NCBI GenBank assembly: GCA_017559445.1 | Contig: JAFYSJ010000007.1 | Location: 1 to 47,389 of the forward strand | Direction of reading: 5' to 3' | DNA length: 47,389 nt | Origin: Clostridia bacterium | GTDB lineage: Bacteria > Bacillota > Clostridia > RGIG7378 | Shown here: positions 1-6,887 of the stretch, piece by piece | Position numbering within the stretch: the first letter of the stretch is position 1 | Layout of the letters: the number at the start of each line of letters is the position of its first letter | Notes under the pieces: generated by a model | Told to the model about the DNA's origin: nothing | Databases searched by the model: none | Seen by the model: only the letters and a program-made list of their open reading frames with translations | Made by a program: the position numbers and the translations under genes

Positions 1-48
1 ATACTGCAACAAATATTTACTATGGTTTTTAGATTTCCATTCGCCCAT
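1..48 (-). CDS. IS200/IS605-like Y1 transposase, N-terminal fragment (cut by window edge)
   Basis: Reading leftward from a CAT at 46-48, an ATG opens a frame encoding MGEWKSKNHSKYLLQY that is still open at base 1. An AAAGGAG ribosome binding site lies upstream on the same strand (complement of 60-66). The K-S-x-x-H-S-x-Y-x-L-x-Y pattern is how many IS200/IS605 TnpA (HUH, single catalytic Tyr) proteins begin, just before their YHxVFxxKYR segment. Only 16 residues are visible, so neither the HUH motif nor the catalytic tyrosine can be checked. The family call is therefore an inference from the N-terminus and from the hairpin upstream (85-111), which would suit the left end of such an element. 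Confidence 0.5.
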   Translation of the reverse strand, partial: MGEWKSKNHSKYLLQY

Positions 49-84
49 TACTTACAAATCTCCTTTACTTGATTTATCGGCAAC

Positions 85-111
85 AGACGATTGTTTTAGA
101 ACAATCTGTCT
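85..111. repeat. Imperfect hairpin, candidate left-end palindrome of the transposon
   Basis: AGAC-GATTGTT (85-95), loop TTAG, AACAATC (100-106), one unpaired T (107), GTCT (108-111). It is an 11-bp stem interrupted by a single bulged base. There is no T-run on either side, so it does not look like an intrinsic terminator. IS200/IS605 transposases are known to bind subterminal hairpins that carry an extrahelical base, and this one lies 37 bp upstream of the transposase start. Confidence 0.4.
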
Positions 112-175
112 ATGATTGACGCATTCATCCACTCAGCTAAAGCTAACCGGATTTCTGCTAAATTTCTTTAAATTG

Positions 176-204
176 TTGACAAGGTGGAGACAAATACTTA
201 AACT
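176..204 (+). promoter_or_regulatory. Sigma-A-type promoter of the tRNA gene
   Basis: TTGACA (176-181), 17-bp spacer, TAAACT (199-204). Predicted transcription start is near 211, just ahead of the tRNA at 217. Confidence 0.75.
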
Positions 205-216
205 TCACCTATATTT

Positions 217-292
217 GCTACTGTGGCTCAGTTGGCAGAGCAGCTGATTCGTAACCAGCAGGCCGCCGGTTCGATCCCGGCCAGTAGCACCA
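217..292 (+). tRNA. tRNA-Thr, anticodon CGT
   Basis: The cloverleaf can be drawn by hand. Acceptor stem GCTACTG (217-223) pairs with CAGTAGC (282-288). The D stem is GCTC/GAGC. The anticodon loop is TTCGTAA with anticodon CGT, which reads ACG (Thr). The T arm is GCCGG-TTCGATC-CCGGC (265-281). CCA is encoded at 290-292. The anticodon stem is GCTGA/CCAGC, so the pair next to the loop (31:39) is A-C instead of a Watson-Crick pair. The gene has its own promoter and terminator and is therefore a monocistronic unit. Confidence 0.95.
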
Positions 293-320
293 GGACTTCA
301 CGTAAGTGGAGTCCTTTTTT
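293..320 (+). terminator. Intrinsic terminator of tRNA-Thr
   Basis: GGACTTCAC (293-301), loop GTAA, GTGGAGTCC (306-314), then six T. The 9-bp stem has one G-T pair and begins right after the CCA end. Confidence 0.9.
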
Positions 321-334
321 GCGCAGTAAATAAG

Positions 335-363
335 TTGACAGAAGTGGTCTAACAGATTAGAAT
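335..363 (+). promoter_or_regulatory. Promoter of the BlaI/BlaR1-like pair
   Basis: TTGACA (335-340), 17-bp spacer, TAGAAT (358-363), followed by GGAG ahead of the ATG at 399. The -10 box lies partly inside a candidate operator palindrome. Confidence 0.7.
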
Positions 364-385
364 AAAGTTGTACTAATACATTAGA
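348..385 (+). promoter_or_regulatory. Tandem candidate BlaI-type operators
   Basis: Two palindromes of one design: TCTAA-CAGA-TTAGA (348-361), covering the -10 box, and CTAA-TACA-TTAG (373-384), just downstream of the expected start. Both have a 4-bp centre flanked by CTAA/TTAG arms, centred 24 bp apart (about two helical turns). The outer arms TGGTCTAA (345-352) and TTAGACCA (381-388) are also mutually complementary. BlaI/MecI dimers repress their own promoters through paired palindromes, so autoregulation is a reasonable inference. Confidence 0.6.
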
Positions 386-398
386 CCAAGGAGATTGT

Positions 399-749
399 AT
401 GAGTTGTCCCAAGATTTTTGAAAGTGAATATAAGTTTTGTCTCATCCTATGGGAGAATGAACCCGTTAAGAGTACGAATCTTGCTAAACTTTGTGCCGAA
501 CAGCTGGGTTGGTCTAAGACTACTACATATACAGTAATCAAGAGACTGCAGGATAGAGGCGTCCTTAAGAACGAGGATACAATTGTAGCTTCTCTTGTGA
601 CTAAAGAGGATGCACAGCAGAATGAAATAGAGGAGATGATGGAGAAACGATTTGAGGGATCTCTTCCAGCTTTTATTACAGCGTTCTGCAAGACACAGAG
701 CTTAAGCCAAGAGGAGATTGACGAGATTCATAGAATAATTGGGAGGTAA
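399..749 (+). CDS. BlaI/MecI-family winged-helix repressor
   Basis: This 116-residue protein has the size and shape of the BlaI/MecI/CopY family. An N-terminal winged helix (about 5-70) includes the recognition-helix segment WSKTTTYTVIKRLQDRGVL, and a short acidic C-terminal dimerisation region follows. BlaI proteins dimerise on palindromic operators and are inactivated when the cognate membrane protease (BlaR1/MecR1) is activated. The start is supported by GGAG about 8 bp before the ATG. The next gene begins 3 bp after the stop and encodes an M56 protease, the expected partner. No beta-lactamase gene is visible nearby, so the regulated target is unknown and may lie elsewhere or be the pair itself. 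Confidence 0.9.
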   Translation: MSCPKIFESEYKFCLILWENEPVKSTNLAKLCAEQLGWSKTTTYTVIKRLQDRGVLKNEDTIVASLVTKEDAQQNEIEEMMEKRFEGSLPAFITAFCKTQSLSQEEIDEIHRIIGR

Positions 750-752
750 GCC

Positions 753-3080
753 ATGAACGCTATTTTTCTTAAAGTAGTTGAACTTTCCCTTGCAGCTGCT
801 GGTTTAGTAGTTGCCATTCTTGTGTTGCGTTTGTTGTTGCGTCGTAAAGCTCCTAGATGGGTCATGTGCGCATTGTGGGTATTGGTTGCAATTAGACTTG
901 TTTGCCCATTTACTATTGAGAGTGTTCTCAGTATGCAGCCAGACATAGAGGACATTGCCTCTAGCATTACGGAAACATTACCTTCCCAGAATACTGACGT
1001 GAATGGTAATCAGGGATCCAGTAATACTGGAAACAATGCTACAATTATTAAGCCAGGCAGTAGTTCTGGAACTACCAATCCTGATAACAACTCTACAACA
1101 GTAAAGCCAGGTGACTCTACTATGGTAAATCCAGAAGTGGAGCATGAGGTAAATCCAGACAACAGCATAGACTGGTTAAATGTATTTACTATGGTATGGG
1201 TAGTAGGCATGTGCGTTATGGTAGGCTATGCAATAGGTACTGTCTTGGTGCTCAGAATGAGCCTTACAGAGTCTACTGTAATGGCAAAGGGCATTCGTCA
1301 GAATGGTTCTATGGACAGTCCCTTTGTGTTGGGCGTATTTAGACCAACTATTTATTTGCCTTATTCTCTAAGCCGAGAGGACAGAGATTTTGTTATTGCA
1401 CACGAGCGTACTCATATTAGGAGAGGAGATCACCTTTGGAAGCCATTGGGATTTGTGCTTCTTGCTATTCATTGGTTTAATCCTCTCTTGTGGGTTGCGT
1501 ATGTTATCCTTTGCAGAGATATTGAAGCAGCATGTGATGAAAAGGCTATTAGTCAGTACTCCAAGGAGGAGAGGCAGGCATATTCATTGGCATTGCTTAA
1601 TTGTAGCTGTAAGCGTAAGAGAATCTCTGCATGTCCAGTTGCCTTTGGTGAAGTAGGAGTTAAGGAGCGCATTAAGAGTGTAATGAATTACAAGAAGTCA
1701 AGCCTTTGGATAGTGATTATTGCTGTTTTGGCAGGTGTTGTAGTTGCGGTAACATTCCTCACATCTCCACCTAAGTGGGCAGATAAAAATCCAACACCTA
1801 CTCCTACAGCTACAGCAAGTCCTGTACCAACACCTACTGCAGAACCTACGGTAACACCAACACCTACTCCGGCAAATTATGACGTTCCTAAACTTGAAAT
1901 GAGTTTATATGTAGAAGAGGATGGATACGTCCATGTAAGTCTTAAGAATGCGGGAAATACTAAGGGAGCGAGGGTCTTTGCTAATGGTAATTTTATTGTT
2001 AAGCGTCTAGTAAATGGTCTCTGGGTGCAGATTGATCCAGATTACATATATGTTAATTCATGGGTTTTGGAAAGCACAGATTTTACTGGCTTTAATATGC
2101 CAATAAAGCTCCTAATGCCAGAAAAGTTTGTAAATGGAGAGACATACCAGGTAAGTATTGAGTTAACTACAGACAGAGATCCATCTAAGGGTAAAAAATA
2201 TACAGTAAGTACAGAATTTGTATATGAGGAAAGAAAAGTTAATTACCCTTGGGTAGGTCATTATCCACAGGACCTTGCAAATCTTGATTCGTACGCCCAT
2301 GAAATGGTGGTTATTGATGGTGGATTTATTACACGTAATAAGGTGTTGATAAAAGGAGAAAAGTTCTTCGATAGGCTGATTAATTGGGTTGAGCAGGGTA
2401 TCGACTTTGTTATGAGGTTCCTTAATGAGGCTACAATTGACAACAAGTCAAAGTATACTTATTACGATTTTGCTTTTGATGGAACAAAGTACACCATTAG
2501 AACCTTAGTTGACGAAGAGAACAAGATTATTGAAAGCCATGAGTATACATATTTGATTCGTTATGATGGCCCTAAGGAGACATTAGAGACAGAATATGAT
2601 TATTATGAAAGATACGTTTTAACAAATTCTGCAGATGTGACTTGGGAGCAGATTTATAGCGGAGAATACACAGATTACTTTTTGCTTTGCCAGAACTTAA
2701 TAACATATCCGGACAAGTTGGATTTAAAGCAAGGAATTACAAAGATAACATTGGAATATAAGGGAGAATTAATTAGTCAGATTGAAGATTTGAATACATG
2801 TAATTTGATTTATGATGTTTTCTCTAAGGCCAAATCTCATGATATGGAATCTGTATGTTCTTGCGCCTGGTATACGGTGGACTCAGATTTGGTAATTACA
2901 CTTTGGTATGGGGATGGTACTACAGTGTTCATTAATCCAGTTAGAAACAAAGATGTAATTGTAATTGGTGATAATCATTATGCATACGCAGATAAATACC
3001 TAACGACTTACTATGAAGATGCTTGTCATATAAATAAGGTTCTTCTAAACTGCTTTGGTTTAAGTGAGTGGCCAAAATAA
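753..3080 (+). CDS. BlaR1/MecR1-like M56 metallopeptidase with Ig-like extracellular C-terminus
   Basis: This 775-residue integral membrane protease shows TM helices near 7-28, 34-52, 138-165 and 225-252. The zinc site is HERTH (H217, E218, H221) with the downstream ExxxD (E258-D262) typical of M56/BlaR1. An Asn/Thr/Ser-rich low-complexity loop fills about 75-130. A last TM helix (about 317-337) and a Pro-Thr linker (about 345-373) lead to an exported region: a beta-rich Ig-like domain (about 375-490) and two parts I do not recognise. In classical BlaR1/MecR1 this position holds a penicillin-binding sensor, and no STxK/SxN/KTG set is apparent here. By analogy it senses an extracytoplasmic cue and relieves repression by the upstream BlaI-like protein. 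The ligand is unknown. Confidence 0.85.
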   Translation: MNAIFLKVVELSLAAAGLVVAILVLRLLLRRKAPRWVMCALWVLVAIRLVCPFTIESVLSMQPDIEDIASSITETLPSQNTDVNGNQGSSNTGNNATIIKPGSSSGTTNPDNNSTTVKPGDSTMVNPEVEHEVNPDNSIDWLNVFTMVWVVGMCVMVGYAIGTVLVLRMSLTESTVMAKGIRQNGSMDSPFVLGVFRPTIYLPYSLSREDRDFVIAHERTHIRRGDHLWKPLGFVLLAIHWFNPLLWVAYVILCRDIEAACDEKAISQYSKEERQAYSLALLNCSCKRKRISACPVAFGEVGVKERIKSVMNYKKSSLWIVIIAVLAGVVVAVTFLTSPPKWADKNPTPTPTATASPVPTPTAEPTVTPTPTPANYDVPKLEMSLYVEEDGYVHVSLKNAGNTKGARVFANGNFIVKRLVNGLWVQIDPDYIYVNSWVLESTDFTGFNMPIKLLMPEKFVNGETYQVSIELTTDRDPSKGKKYTVSTEFVYEERKVNYPWVGHYPQDLANLDSYAHEMVVIDGGFITRNKVLIKGEKFFDRLINWVEQGIDFVMRFLNEATIDNKSKYTYYDFAFDGTKYTIRTLVDEENKIIESHEYTYLIRYDGPKETLETEYDYYERYVLTNSADVTWEQIYSGEYTDYFLLCQNLITYPDKLDLKQGITKITLEYKGELISQIEDLNTCNLIYDVFSKAKSHDMESVCSCAWYTVDSDLVITLWYGDGTTVFINPVRNKDVIVIGDNHYAYADKYLTTYYEDACHINKVLLNCFGLSEWPK

Positions 3081-3091
3081 AAACATAATCC

Positions 3092-3123
3092 AAGCTGCGG
3101 TTCTTAGGAATCGCAGCTTTTTT
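3092..3123 (+). terminator. Intrinsic terminator after the BlaR1-like gene
   Basis: AAGCTGCG (3092-3099) pairs with CGCAGCTT (3112-3119), and the T-run ends near 3123. It lies 12 bp after the stop codon. Confidence 0.85.
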
Positions 3124-3215
3124 GTGCCTTAAATCCCTATATTCATCTTCTTAGATTATAAATTAGTATAAGCAGACGGATTTTGCCATTAACGAGAAAC
3201 AAATACATAATTTAG

Positions 3216-3245
3216 TTGCTCTTTTACATAATCTTTATTTATAAT
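3216..3245 (+). promoter_or_regulatory. Candidate promoter of the membrane-protein gene at 3277
   Basis: TTGCTC (3216-3221), 18-bp spacer, perfect TATAAT (3240-3245). The rest of the 3124-3276 gap shows nothing else recognisable. Confidence 0.5.
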
Positions 3246-3276
3246 AGGCCTAAAGTATTTTTTAGGTAGGCGCGCA

Positions 3277-3915
3277 GTGGACGATAGGAAGCTACACACA
3301 GTTGATTTTGTGGAACAGACCATGGGAATGTTAGCATGGCTGTTGGCTGGCATACAATTGATGTTTGTAGTGCTTATGATTATCAAGTCACCACACCTTA
3401 TTAATTGGCAGTGGATCGTACAGCGAATTTGTCTTCTAGCTGCTCCTATTTTTTATGGCATGTTCTTTGCCACATCTAACAAGGATTTTAGACCTATTCT
3501 ATTGGCATACGGTGTATGCGTGTTGGCCCTTGCATTTATCCCAGAGATAGTTTACTCCTTCGGTGGATTTACTAGAGTGTTTGGCGAGCCCAATTTCTCA
3601 TCCTATTCCTTGTTTGAGTTCTTATACTATTGTAAGAATTGTCTTATTGCAGTGTTTGTTGCAGCAGTTGGCTTCTTTATGATCAGGAGCCAGGGCCTTG
3701 TTAATGGTAGAATTGAGAACTGCACACTTCTTATGGTGGTAGTTTCTTTCATAGGTCAGATGTACACAATCCTGTATCTTTTGTCTAACAACGTAGTTTT
3801 GACACAATATTATAATTGCCACATTGGTTATGTGGCAATTTGTGTGCTTATTCCAGCAGTATATGTATTGTATTGTTGTGATGAATCCTTTGGTGGAACT
3901 CCCACATTAAGTTAA
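3277..3915 (+). CDS. Hypothetical multi-pass membrane protein
   Basis: I do not recognise this 212-residue protein. Hydropathy suggests about six membrane helices (roughly 15-37, 48-65, 72-90, 118-135, 148-168 and 182-200) with short polar loops and no catalytic motif. The start is GTG at 3277 with AGGTAGG about 7 bp upstream; the next candidate is ATG at 3322, which has no comparable ribosome binding site. The gene has its own promoter and lies tail to tail with the leftward gene at 3916-5253. The two stop codons abut with no spacer. An 11-bp perfect hairpin sits inside the last part of the coding sequence (3814-3840). Confidence 0.65.
   Translation: MDDRKLHTVDFVEQTMGMLAWLLAGIQLMFVVLMIIKSPHLINWQWIVQRICLLAAPIFYGMFFATSNKDFRPILLAYGVCVLALAFIPEIVYSFGGFTRVFGEPNFSSYSLFEFLYYCKNCLIAVFVAAVGFFMIRSQGLVNGRIENCTLLMVVVSFIGQMYTILYLLSNNVVLTQYYNCHIGYVAICVLIPAVYVLYCCDESFGGTPTLS
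3814..3840. other. 11-bp perfect hairpin inside the 3' end of a coding sequence
   Basis: AATTGCCACAT (3814-3824), loop TGGTT, ATGTGGCAATT (3830-3840). It lies 75 bp before the abutting stop codons of two convergent genes. There is no long T-run, so a terminator role is uncertain. Confidence 0.5.
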
Positions 3916-5253
3916 TTATTGTTTTTCCATAGAGGCAATTTTCCATGTTCCTTTGACCTTAATGAGGGCCAATGTGTATGTGTTGTCGATTTCTCTGCTC
4001 TCGTAGTTAGTAGTAGAGGTTACGGCAATGTGTAAGGAACATGTTGCCACGCCATCTGAATATTCAACAAAATCAAAAGCTGAAATATCGTGAATTGTAT
4101 TTCTAACGTTATATACCCACTCCATATCTGCAACGGATTGTTTGATTCTGCTTTGGAAGTTAGAACCAATGTAAAGGTGCTTTTCTAATGTGGCATATGC
4201 TGTGTATGGAGCGTTTGTTAAGTTAGTTGTGAAGCTAATGTAGTCGTTGGCAAATGTGAGGATCATGGACTCACACTTATTCTTAAGCTCTTCAGATTCT
4301 GCGGGAGCGTATACGCCATTTTCGTCAGCAGTCAAAATATTCCCCTTGAAATCCTTAACTTCAATAACAGGCACCAATGTGAATCCCTCTAAGTTAAGGG
4401 TCTGTGTGGCAGGAATTTTGCTCAAAATAGATCCCAAGTCCTTAAATCCAGCGTATGCATTGCCAGCTGTGAACATATCTGCATCAACAGTCACGCCGCC
4501 TACTGTAACAGTGCTATTGGCAGGAACTGTGATTGCTACGTCATATGCGCCCATGTTCTGGTGGCAATAGTCAAATACCAAACCGTCTGAAATAATAAGC
4601 TGTGCATCTGCAACCACAACATCTGGCTGCATATAAAGGCCAGGAACTGTGTATGTAACTCTATAAGGAGCGTCGTAGCCCTCTGTCATCTCGAACTGAT
4701 TCAAGTTATCGTAAGACACATTTGCATTTGTAATGTACTTTTCGTCAAGCTCAATTCCATTCAAAGTAACCTTGGAAGTGGAAGGTGCAGTAACAACAAC
4801 TGTTTCTTCGCTACCAGACATGAAATCTACAGCGTAAATTGCCTCTACGAACCAGGAGTTCAAACCAAAGCCAACCTTGCCATTGGGGTCCTCCTTGAGA
4901 CAAACAGTGGCAATTGTTGTTCCGTTGGAGCGCACAGTGTACTTAGGTGACTCATCTGTGTATTGTGAAGATGGTGTATAGGAGAAAGTAGCTCCCTTAA
5001 AGAACTTTTCGTACAAGGTGTCAAAATAATCTTCTTCTGTTTCAAACTCACTTAAGTTGGGGTTCAAAATAGAGGAGAACTGTGTAATCCAATATTCCTG
5101 ATTTGTTGTGGCAAAGAACTGATCCATGGCTCTCTCAGGACGAGAAAGTTCGTAGGATGTCAAAAACTGCCAAAGAACTGTCAAAACAATGGCTGCAAGT
5201 ACTACGAGTACTCCTGCGTAAATACCTAATCTTTTAAGAAATTTCTTGCTCAT
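3916..5253 (-). CDS. Hypothetical membrane-anchored protein with NTF2-like C-terminus
   Basis: This 445-residue protein has an N-terminal signal anchor (about 9-31, preceded by KKFLKR) and a large exported part. Residues about 35-130 and 320-445 each resemble an NTF2/SnoaL-like alpha+beta cone; the C-terminal one ends in ALIKVKGTWKIASMEKQ, the typical last strand of such domains. The middle (about 140-310) is beta-rich, with segments such as VTLNGIELD and VTVGGVTVD that may be repeated sandwich modules. No catalytic residues are evident. The start is set by GAGGTGA 5 bp upstream. It follows the phosphodiester glycosidase gene by 8 bp, so the two are probably co-transcribed and both act outside the membrane. 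Confidence 0.6.
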   Translation of the reverse strand: MSKKFLKRLGIYAGVLVVLAAIVLTVLWQFLTSYELSRPERAMDQFFATTNQEYWITQFSSILNPNLSEFETEEDYFDTLYEKFFKGATFSYTPSSQYTDESPKYTVRSNGTTIATVCLKEDPNGKVGFGLNSWFVEAIYAVDFMSGSEETVVVTAPSTSKVTLNGIELDEKYITNANVSYDNLNQFEMTEGYDAPYRVTYTVPGLYMQPDVVVADAQLIISDGLVFDYCHQNMGAYDVAITVPANSTVTVGGVTVDADMFTAGNAYAGFKDLGSILSKIPATQTLNLEGFTLVPVIEVKDFKGNILTADENGVYAPAESEELKNKCESMILTFANDYISFTTNLTNAPYTAYATLEKHLYIGSNFQSRIKQSVADMEWVYNVRNTIHDISAFDFVEYSDGVATCSLHIAVTSTTNYESREIDNTYTLALIKVKGTWKIASMEKQ

Positions 5254-5261
5254 GGGTCACC

Positions 5262-6338
5262 TCATTTTACCAAAAATGCTGTTGGCAAATCTCTAGGTCC
5301 TCTCATGGAGGCGAGAGTGTTGAGAATTTCGCCGTTGTACATGATGGTTGAGGAAGAACCACCATCCAAGTTTGCAGCATTAATTGCGCCGTATTCCAAC
5401 ATAATGTTTGTCAAATCCTCATAAGAAGCACCGAGGGAATCAATCTGTCTGCCGTTAATAACAAGCATGAGGACTGCACCGTCAGCTCTCTGACCGATGG
5501 CAGATCTAGGATTAAGTCCACCGTACTGCAAGTTTACAGCCTTACCATTGAGGACGAGAACGGGACCAAAGCTAACTGCATACTGAATGTTGCGGTTAAG
5601 GGCCTGCTGACCACTCATGTATCCTACGTGGAGGATGTAGTTGCTGTCGAAACCTACGACGTTGTAACTAACATTTTTGTAGCCCCAAACAAGTTCGCCG
5701 TTGTTAATAACAAGTCCCATGGGAACAGCTCCACTACCTTTACCACTTTCGTCCTCAAAGCCACCTGCATTAATGCCACCGACAGCACCAGTTGCAGCAA
5801 CCATTTCTGGCAATGTCTTACCAGATGTAACAGTATTAAAGTCGCCAGGTGTACCTAAGAAAATACGAGAGGGGTCCTTGATAATCATCATAACGCCGCT
5901 ATAGGAGCTACCATTAATCTCGATAATCTCGATGCCATCGTCCTCTCCAGGAACTGGTGTGGGAGTTGCGTCCTCAGTCTTGCCAGGTGTAGAAGAGTTA
6001 CCTCCAGAAGATGGTGGAGGTGTAGAAATTGTAATCTGAATAAGGGAAGTATCCTGCTCCTCCAAAGTGTCAGTGGAGTTTGCGTTAATGATGGCGTCTA
6101 ATTCAGCCTGAGATAAGAAAAGCTCAGGAACGCGCATGCCACGCCTAGTCTCTCTAAGAGTACGCACAACTAATTCGGAAACTGTTGTAGAGGGACCCTT
6201 AATAAGGACGTAAAGCAGACCATATCCTGCAGCTAAACAAATAATTGCTGTTACCAGCAACACACATATAGATTTAATGCAAATTTTGGCGGCCTTATGA
6301 CCGAAAATCTTGCTACAAAAAGACTTAAACTTTTCCAT
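5262..6338 (-). CDS. Phosphodiester glycosidase (NAGPA) domain protein
   Basis: This 358-residue protein has one N-terminal membrane helix (about 20-45) and a Ser/Thr/Pro-rich linker (about 100-135). The C-terminal NAGPA domain (about 140-358) shows GGINAGGF, FGPVLVLNG, NPRSAIGQRADG, LVINGRQ and NLDGGSSSTIMYNGE, the signature run of this family. Family members remove sugar phosphodiesters, as the human GlcNAc-1-phosphodiester enzyme does, or act on exopolysaccharide and wall glycopolymers. Here it is probably tethered outside the membrane, but the substrate is not visible. It is the first gene of a leftward pair and diverges from gtrA, whose family also handles lipid-linked sugars, so a cell-surface glycopolymer role fits. 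Confidence 0.85.
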   Translation of the reverse strand: MEKFKSFCSKIFGHKAAKICIKSICVLLVTAIICLAAGYGLLYVLIKGPSTTVSELVVRTLRETRRGMRVPELFLSQAELDAIINANSTDTLEEQDTSLIQITISTPPPSSGGNSSTPGKTEDATPTPVPGEDDGIEIIEINGSSYSGVMMIIKDPSRIFLGTPGDFNTVTSGKTLPEMVAATGAVGGINAGGFEDESGKGSGAVPMGLVINNGELVWGYKNVSYNVVGFDSNYILHVGYMSGQQALNRNIQYAVSFGPVLVLNGKAVNLQYGGLNPRSAIGQRADGAVLMLVINGRQIDSLGASYEDLTNIMLEYGAINAANLDGGSSSTIMYNGEILNTLASMRGPRDLPTAFLVK

Positions 6339-6363
6339 AAATCACCAAATAAGTTTTTTTCTT

Positions 6364-6392
6364 ATGCTAATACAATCAATGGTCTAAATCAA
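6364..6392 (-). promoter_or_regulatory. Candidate leftward promoter of the glycosidase pair
   Basis: On the minus strand TTGATT (complement of 6387-6392), 17-bp spacer, TAGCAT (complement of 6364-6369), upstream of the start at 6338. Confidence 0.45.
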
Positions 6393-6406
6393 TATATATA
6401 CTATTA

Positions 6407-6435
6407 TTGTTTTTAATCCTATTGGGTAGTAAAAT
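6407..6435 (+). promoter_or_regulatory. Promoter of the gtrA-relA-hemZ operon
   Basis: TTGTTT (6407-6412), 17-bp spacer, TAAAAT (6430-6435). It is divergent from the leftward promoter at 6364-6392, with only about 15 bp between the -35 boxes. Confidence 0.55.
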
Positions 6436-6461
6436 ATACAGATTATAGGAGGAGTTTGCCC

Positions 6462-6887
6462 GTGAGAAAGTTGATTGAGCAAATTATTAAATTCGGTGGA
6501 GTAGGTGTTGTATGCACAGGTATTGAGTATGTGCTTCTGTTTGTTATGGAGAGCCTGCTTTCTGTTGATTTGCTATGGGCAACAGCAATCTCTTTCTTGA
6601 TTTCCACAGTAATTAATTACATCTTAAGCGTTAAGTTTGTTTTCCAGGTGAACAATGGAATGGACAAAAAGACTAACGCCACAGTGTTTGTCGTTATGAG
6701 CTTAATCGGCATGGGAATTAACCAGGCCATTATGCAGGCAGGTGTATGGATTCTTGGTCCAGCCATGGACAAGCTCTACATGTTGGTTAAGGTTTTGGCC
6801 ACAGGGCTCGTTATGGTTTATAACTTTATTACTCGCAAGCTCTTTCTGGAGCGCAAGATTAAGACATCGGAGGAGGCAGATCAGTGA
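6462..6887 (+). CDS. GtrA-family membrane protein
   Basis: This roughly 141-residue protein has four predicted membrane helices and the GtrA pattern: an N-terminal ....IKFGGVGVVCTGIEYVLL, a central SFLISTVINYILSVKFVF and a C-terminal YNFITRKLFL. GtrA proteins are thought to move undecaprenyl-phosphate-linked sugars across the membrane for surface glycan modification. I chose the GTG at 6462 because AGGAGG (6447-6452) then sits 9 bp away; an in-frame TTG at 6456 would leave only 3 bp. The last four bases (GTGA) overlap the start of the next gene, so translation is coupled. Confidence 0.85.
   Translation: MRKLIEQIIKFGGVGVVCTGIEYVLLFVMESLLSVDLLWATAISFLISTVINYILSVKFVFQVNNGMDKKTNATVFVVMSLIGMGINQAIMQAGVWILGPAMDKLYMLVKVLATGLVMVYNFITRKLFLERKIKTSEEADQ

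Noticed and set aside
85-111. Intrinsic terminator for an upstream gene
   Set aside because: No T-run follows the stem on either strand; a transposon-end hairpin fits better.
1010-1210. Insertion or frameshift in the BlaR1-like gene at the Asn/Thr-rich stretch
   Set aside because: The frame stays open with normal codons, and low-complexity loops between the second and third helices can be natural in this family.
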